Below, piece by piece: positions 42,691 through 44,892 of a stretch of DNA of 44,892 nt (the stretch's first letter is position 1; every line of letters starts with the position of its first letter). The position numbers and the translations under genes are program-made. Below the pieces are notes generated by a model. The model had not been told where the DNA came from. It saw only the letters and a list, made by a program, of their open reading frames with translations, and made no database searches. The stretch covers positions 1-44,892 of the forward strand of contig DUOV01000209.1 of assembly GCA_012838615.1 (NCBI GenBank), in the 5' to 3' direction. Source of the DNA: Clostridia bacterium (lineage in GTDB: Bacteria; Bacillota; DUOV01; Zhaonellaceae).

Positions 42691-44607
42691 ATGAATAAGA
42701 GCTTGCTTTACTCAATACCGAGTGGTAAATATACAACTACAGAAATTCGCGCTTTACTTGAAGAACATTCAGAAATTAAATTCGTATCATTAGTTGGTGT
42801 TGATTTAGGTGGTAACGATACAGATGAAAAAATCCCCATCAAACTATTTCTGGAGAATATTGAAGAATTTTTAAGTGGTGGAATTCAAACAGACGGCTCT
42901 AGTGTTGTCCTACCAGGTATAGCCACCCTTAATAATGGCAAAGTAGACTTTTTAGCTGATACTAACGCAAATTGGTTTGTTGATTACAATATGGAGCATT
43001 TTGATAAAGACACCGGTCTTCCTATTGGTACTTTACGAATTCCTTCCTTTTTACTACATGAAGGCCAAAAGGTCGATTCCAGAGCAATTTTACAAAAGGC
43101 TTGCCAACACTTTCAGAGTGAAATGATCTCTCTGCTAAAAAGTCATCCTCAATTAGCCAAAAGCTTAGATATTGATATCGAACAAATAAAAAGTGTGGAA
43201 TTAACTGCCGCTACCGAATTAGAATTCTGGGTTAGTACTCCCGATGACATTGCAGATATTGAACAGCTTTCCGCTTCTCAAGTTATGCAAGAACAGTATT
43301 GGAAGCGAACCCGGGGACTTGTAAGAACTGCTCTCGAAAAATCTTTGTTACTACTTGATAAATATGGTTTAGAACCTGAAATGGGACATAAAGAAGTCGG
43401 TGGCGTAAAAGCTAAAATAAATTCTGAAGGCAAGCTTAACCACATTATGGAACAACTTGAAATTGATTGGAAATACGCAGAAGCCTTACAATCTGCCGAC
43501 AATGAATTACTTGCCCGCACCACTATTAAAGAAACTTTTCAAAGTCATGGTCTGGATGTTACATTTATGGCTAAACCTATAGAGGGCGTGGCCGGAAATG
43601 GGAAACACACTCATTTAGGAGTTAGATTAAGATTTAAAGATGGAACTGTTAAAAATCTATTTACACCACAAGATCCGACTAAGGATTATTTAAACCCAAT
43701 CGGCTGGGGAGCCTTGATGGGCATATTGAAAAATTACGAAGTTGTCAATCCTTTTATAAGCTCCACTAATGACGCACTTAACCGTTTAAAACCTGGTTTT
43801 GAAGCTCCTGTTTGTATAGTGGCCTCAGTTGGCCATAACGTCCAAACCCCGTCTAGAAATAGAACTGTTCTAGTTGGTTTAATTAGAGATCTAAATAATC
43901 CACTTGCTACAAGATTTGAAGTAAGATCACCTAACCCACACACAAATACTTACTTAGCAATGGCAGCCCTTTATCAAGCTATGTTGGACGGTATAATAGC
44001 AGCTATAAAATCCGGAAAAAGCGCTAATGAACTGGAAAAAGAAATTTCTAAAAAGCCTGGTCAAGAGAGTTTTTACTTAGAAACTGATCGAGCATATCGA
44101 AGTGAACAAGATGTGTTTGAACATTATTCCGAAGATGAACGCAGTAGATTTTTTGGCAATCCTCCGGCTACAGTCTGGGAGAACCTTTTAAGTTTTAGTA
44201 AATACCCAAATAAAAAGGAAATATTACTAAGGGGTAATGTGTTTAGTAATAAAGTTATAGATTCTTACTCCCAGGCAGCTTTAATACGTTGGAAAACTGA
44301 GTTATGTAACCGCATTATTCCTGATAATATCGATTTTATCAGAAGTCTTGTAAAACTGCATCAACATGAAGATAATTCAAACCTTGATGAACTACGTTGG
44401 AATAAAATTAATGAACTCCGTCACGAACTAATGAAGGACACTTTAGAAAGAAAAAGCTTGTTTACCAGGATAAGGGAAGCATTAGAACAGCACAACTACG
44501 ATCTTGCCTCTCAATTACAACTAGAAATGGCAAATCTTATGTCTGAATTAAAAGCTCTTTATACCACTTACAAACGTAATATTATGGATATTGAAATGAA
44601 GGAATAA
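42691..44607 (+). CDS. Glutamine synthetase, long divergent type
   Basis: 638 aa. The catalytic fold shows GGIQTDGSSVVLPG, the metal-site ELTAATELEFW, EPEMGHKEVGGV, the His motif GVAGNGKHTHLG, SRNRTVLVG and the adenylylation-loop-region equivalent RFEVRSPNPHTNTYLA. It is longer than GS type I (about 445) and shorter than typical type III (about 700), with an extra helical C-terminus (about 520-638). It most resembles long clostridial GS-like proteins. Glutamine synthesis is likely but activity on another amine is possible. Good ribosome site; its own promoter region precedes it. Confidence 0.85.
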   Translation: MNKSLLYSIPSGKYTTTEIRALLEEHSEIKFVSLVGVDLGGNDTDEKIPIKLFLENIEEFLSGGIQTDGSSVVLPGIATLNNGKVDFLADTNANWFVDYNMEHFDKDTGLPIGTLRIPSFLLHEGQKVDSRAILQKACQHFQSEMISLLKSHPQLAKSLDIDIEQIKSVELTAATELEFWVSTPDDIADIEQLSASQVMQEQYWKRTRGLVRTALEKSLLLLDKYGLEPEMGHKEVGGVKAKINSEGKLNHIMEQLEIDWKYAEALQSADNELLARTTIKETFQSHGLDVTFMAKPIEGVAGNGKHTHLGVRLRFKDGTVKNLFTPQDPTKDYLNPIGWGALMGILKNYEVVNPFISSTNDALNRLKPGFEAPVCIVASVGHNVQTPSRNRTVLVGLIRDLNNPLATRFEVRSPNPHTNTYLAMAALYQAMLDGIIAAIKSGKSANELEKEISKKPGQESFYLETDRAYRSEQDVFEHYSEDERSRFFGNPPATVWENLLSFSKYPNKKEILLRGNVFSNKVIDSYSQAALIRWKTELCNRIIPDNIDFIRSLVKLHQHEDNSNLDELRWNKINELRHELMKDTLERKSLFTRIREALEQHNYDLASQLQLEMANLMSELKALYTTYKRNIMDIEMKE

Positions 44608-44661
44608 ATCGAGAAACGAACGCATTTTCAGTTCCCTTTAATTGAATACTATCAAAAAAGA

Positions 44662-44686
44662 AAAAGCCAGAACTTTTCTGGCTTTT
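44662..44686. terminator. Bidirectional terminator
   Basis: 11-bp stem AAAAGCCAGAA/TTCTGGCTTTT with a 3-nt loop, between the glutamine synthetase gene and a convergent minus-strand gene. Confidence 0.85.
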
Positions 44687-44892
44687 ATTGATTTTGAGCA
44701 ATAGCATTACCTTCATCAGATATTTGATTAATATAATACTTTGGTACGTATATTAAACGCTCATCAGTTTGAATAACTATTTTTCCCTTTTTTTCACCTA
44801 TTACTTTCCCTACAATTCCTTTAAATCTACCTTTCTGAACTCTAACGTAGCGATTTATTGTACTGAAGGTCTCTCCACCCCCTTGATTTATA
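44685..44892 (-). CDS. C-terminal part of a small unknown protein (cut by window edge)
   Basis: The frame is open from the window edge and ends at TAA (44685-44687). It reads INRYVRVQKGRFKGIVGKVI, then a Lys-rich turn, IVIQTDERLIYVPKYYINQI and an end in AIAQNQ. The pattern of alternating strands with GIVGKV is KOW- or SH3-like. A GGGGGTGGAG sequence near the edge looks like a ribosome site, but no ATG, GTG or TTG follows it in frame, so the gene probably starts beyond the window. Confidence 0.5.
   Translation of the reverse strand, partial: INQGGGETFSTINRYVRVQKGRFKGIVGKVIGEKKGKIVIQTDERLIYVPKYYINQISDEGNAIAQNQ

Noticed and set aside
1-44892. CRISPR arrays, insertion sequences or rRNA genes
   Set aside because: No regularly spaced repeats, no transposase genes and no rRNA-like stretches were seen anywhere in the window.

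Overview
The window is chromosomal DNA from a low-GC, anaerobic, endospore-forming Firmicute of the clostridial type. Evidence: an alpha/beta-type small acid-soluble spore protein, a YtxC-like sporulation gene, a Thr T-box leader, an L20 leader with an AUU-started infC, frequent TTG/GTG starts behind strong Shine-Dalgarno sequences, and a molybdenum/flavin/Fe-S purine-catabolism cluster. I could not identify the species.

Left part (1-12.5 kb, nearly all minus strand): topA (cut by the window edge), dprA, a spore-protein gene, a DUF815-type ATPase, a SpoU-type rRNA methyltransferase, rplT-rpmI-infC behind an L20 leader, thrS behind a T-box, a DUF445 membrane protein, ytxC, tRNA-Val and a dihydrolipoyl dehydrogenase.

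Central part (12.6-19.3 kb) is the notable one. A gene for a 366-aa protein with two P-loops is split in two. Its 5' part (12661-12947) and 3' part (18482-19305) are separated by 5,544 bp. Both junctions carry the same 10-bp core, CCCACGTAGT, in direct orientation, and joining the halves at the core restores one uninterrupted in-frame gene. The intervening DNA ends in a large serine recombinase gene, and its two ends carry inverted arms placed exactly 7 bp either side of the core centre, as expected for the attachment site on an excised circle. This is the architecture of a skin-like intervening element. Its cargo is unusual: diaminopimelate dehydrogenase (ddh), a tryptophan transporter (trpP) whose leader has 11 GAG triplets (a TRAP-type site), glutaminyl-tRNA synthetase (glnS), and a 36-codon gene before the recombinase. 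Whether excision is developmentally programmed cannot be seen from sequence.

Right-middle part (19.3-26.4 kb): a small unknown gene, an XRE-cupin regulator next to a class III (putrescine-type) aminotransferase, a small CxxC protein, a rhomboid protease, a metallophosphoesterase, and a MocR-type regulator followed by a LarA-family gene.

Right part (26.5-41.9 kb) is a purine-catabolism cluster resembling the E. coli ygeW-ygfK-ssnA-xdh region: carbamate kinase, YgfK, YgeW, YgeY, a Com-like zinc ribbon, a GntR/UTRA regulator, SsnA, a fused selenium-type xanthine dehydrogenase, and a three-subunit molybdenum hydroxylase. A repeated 19-bp motif and leader terminators point to coordinated control by the GntR protein plus attenuation. 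Purines are probably oxidised and opened, and carbamoyl groups passed by a YgeW-type enzyme to carbamate kinase for ATP. The end of the window holds tRNA-Lys, a DUF378 protein, a long glutamine synthetase and the end of a small unknown gene.
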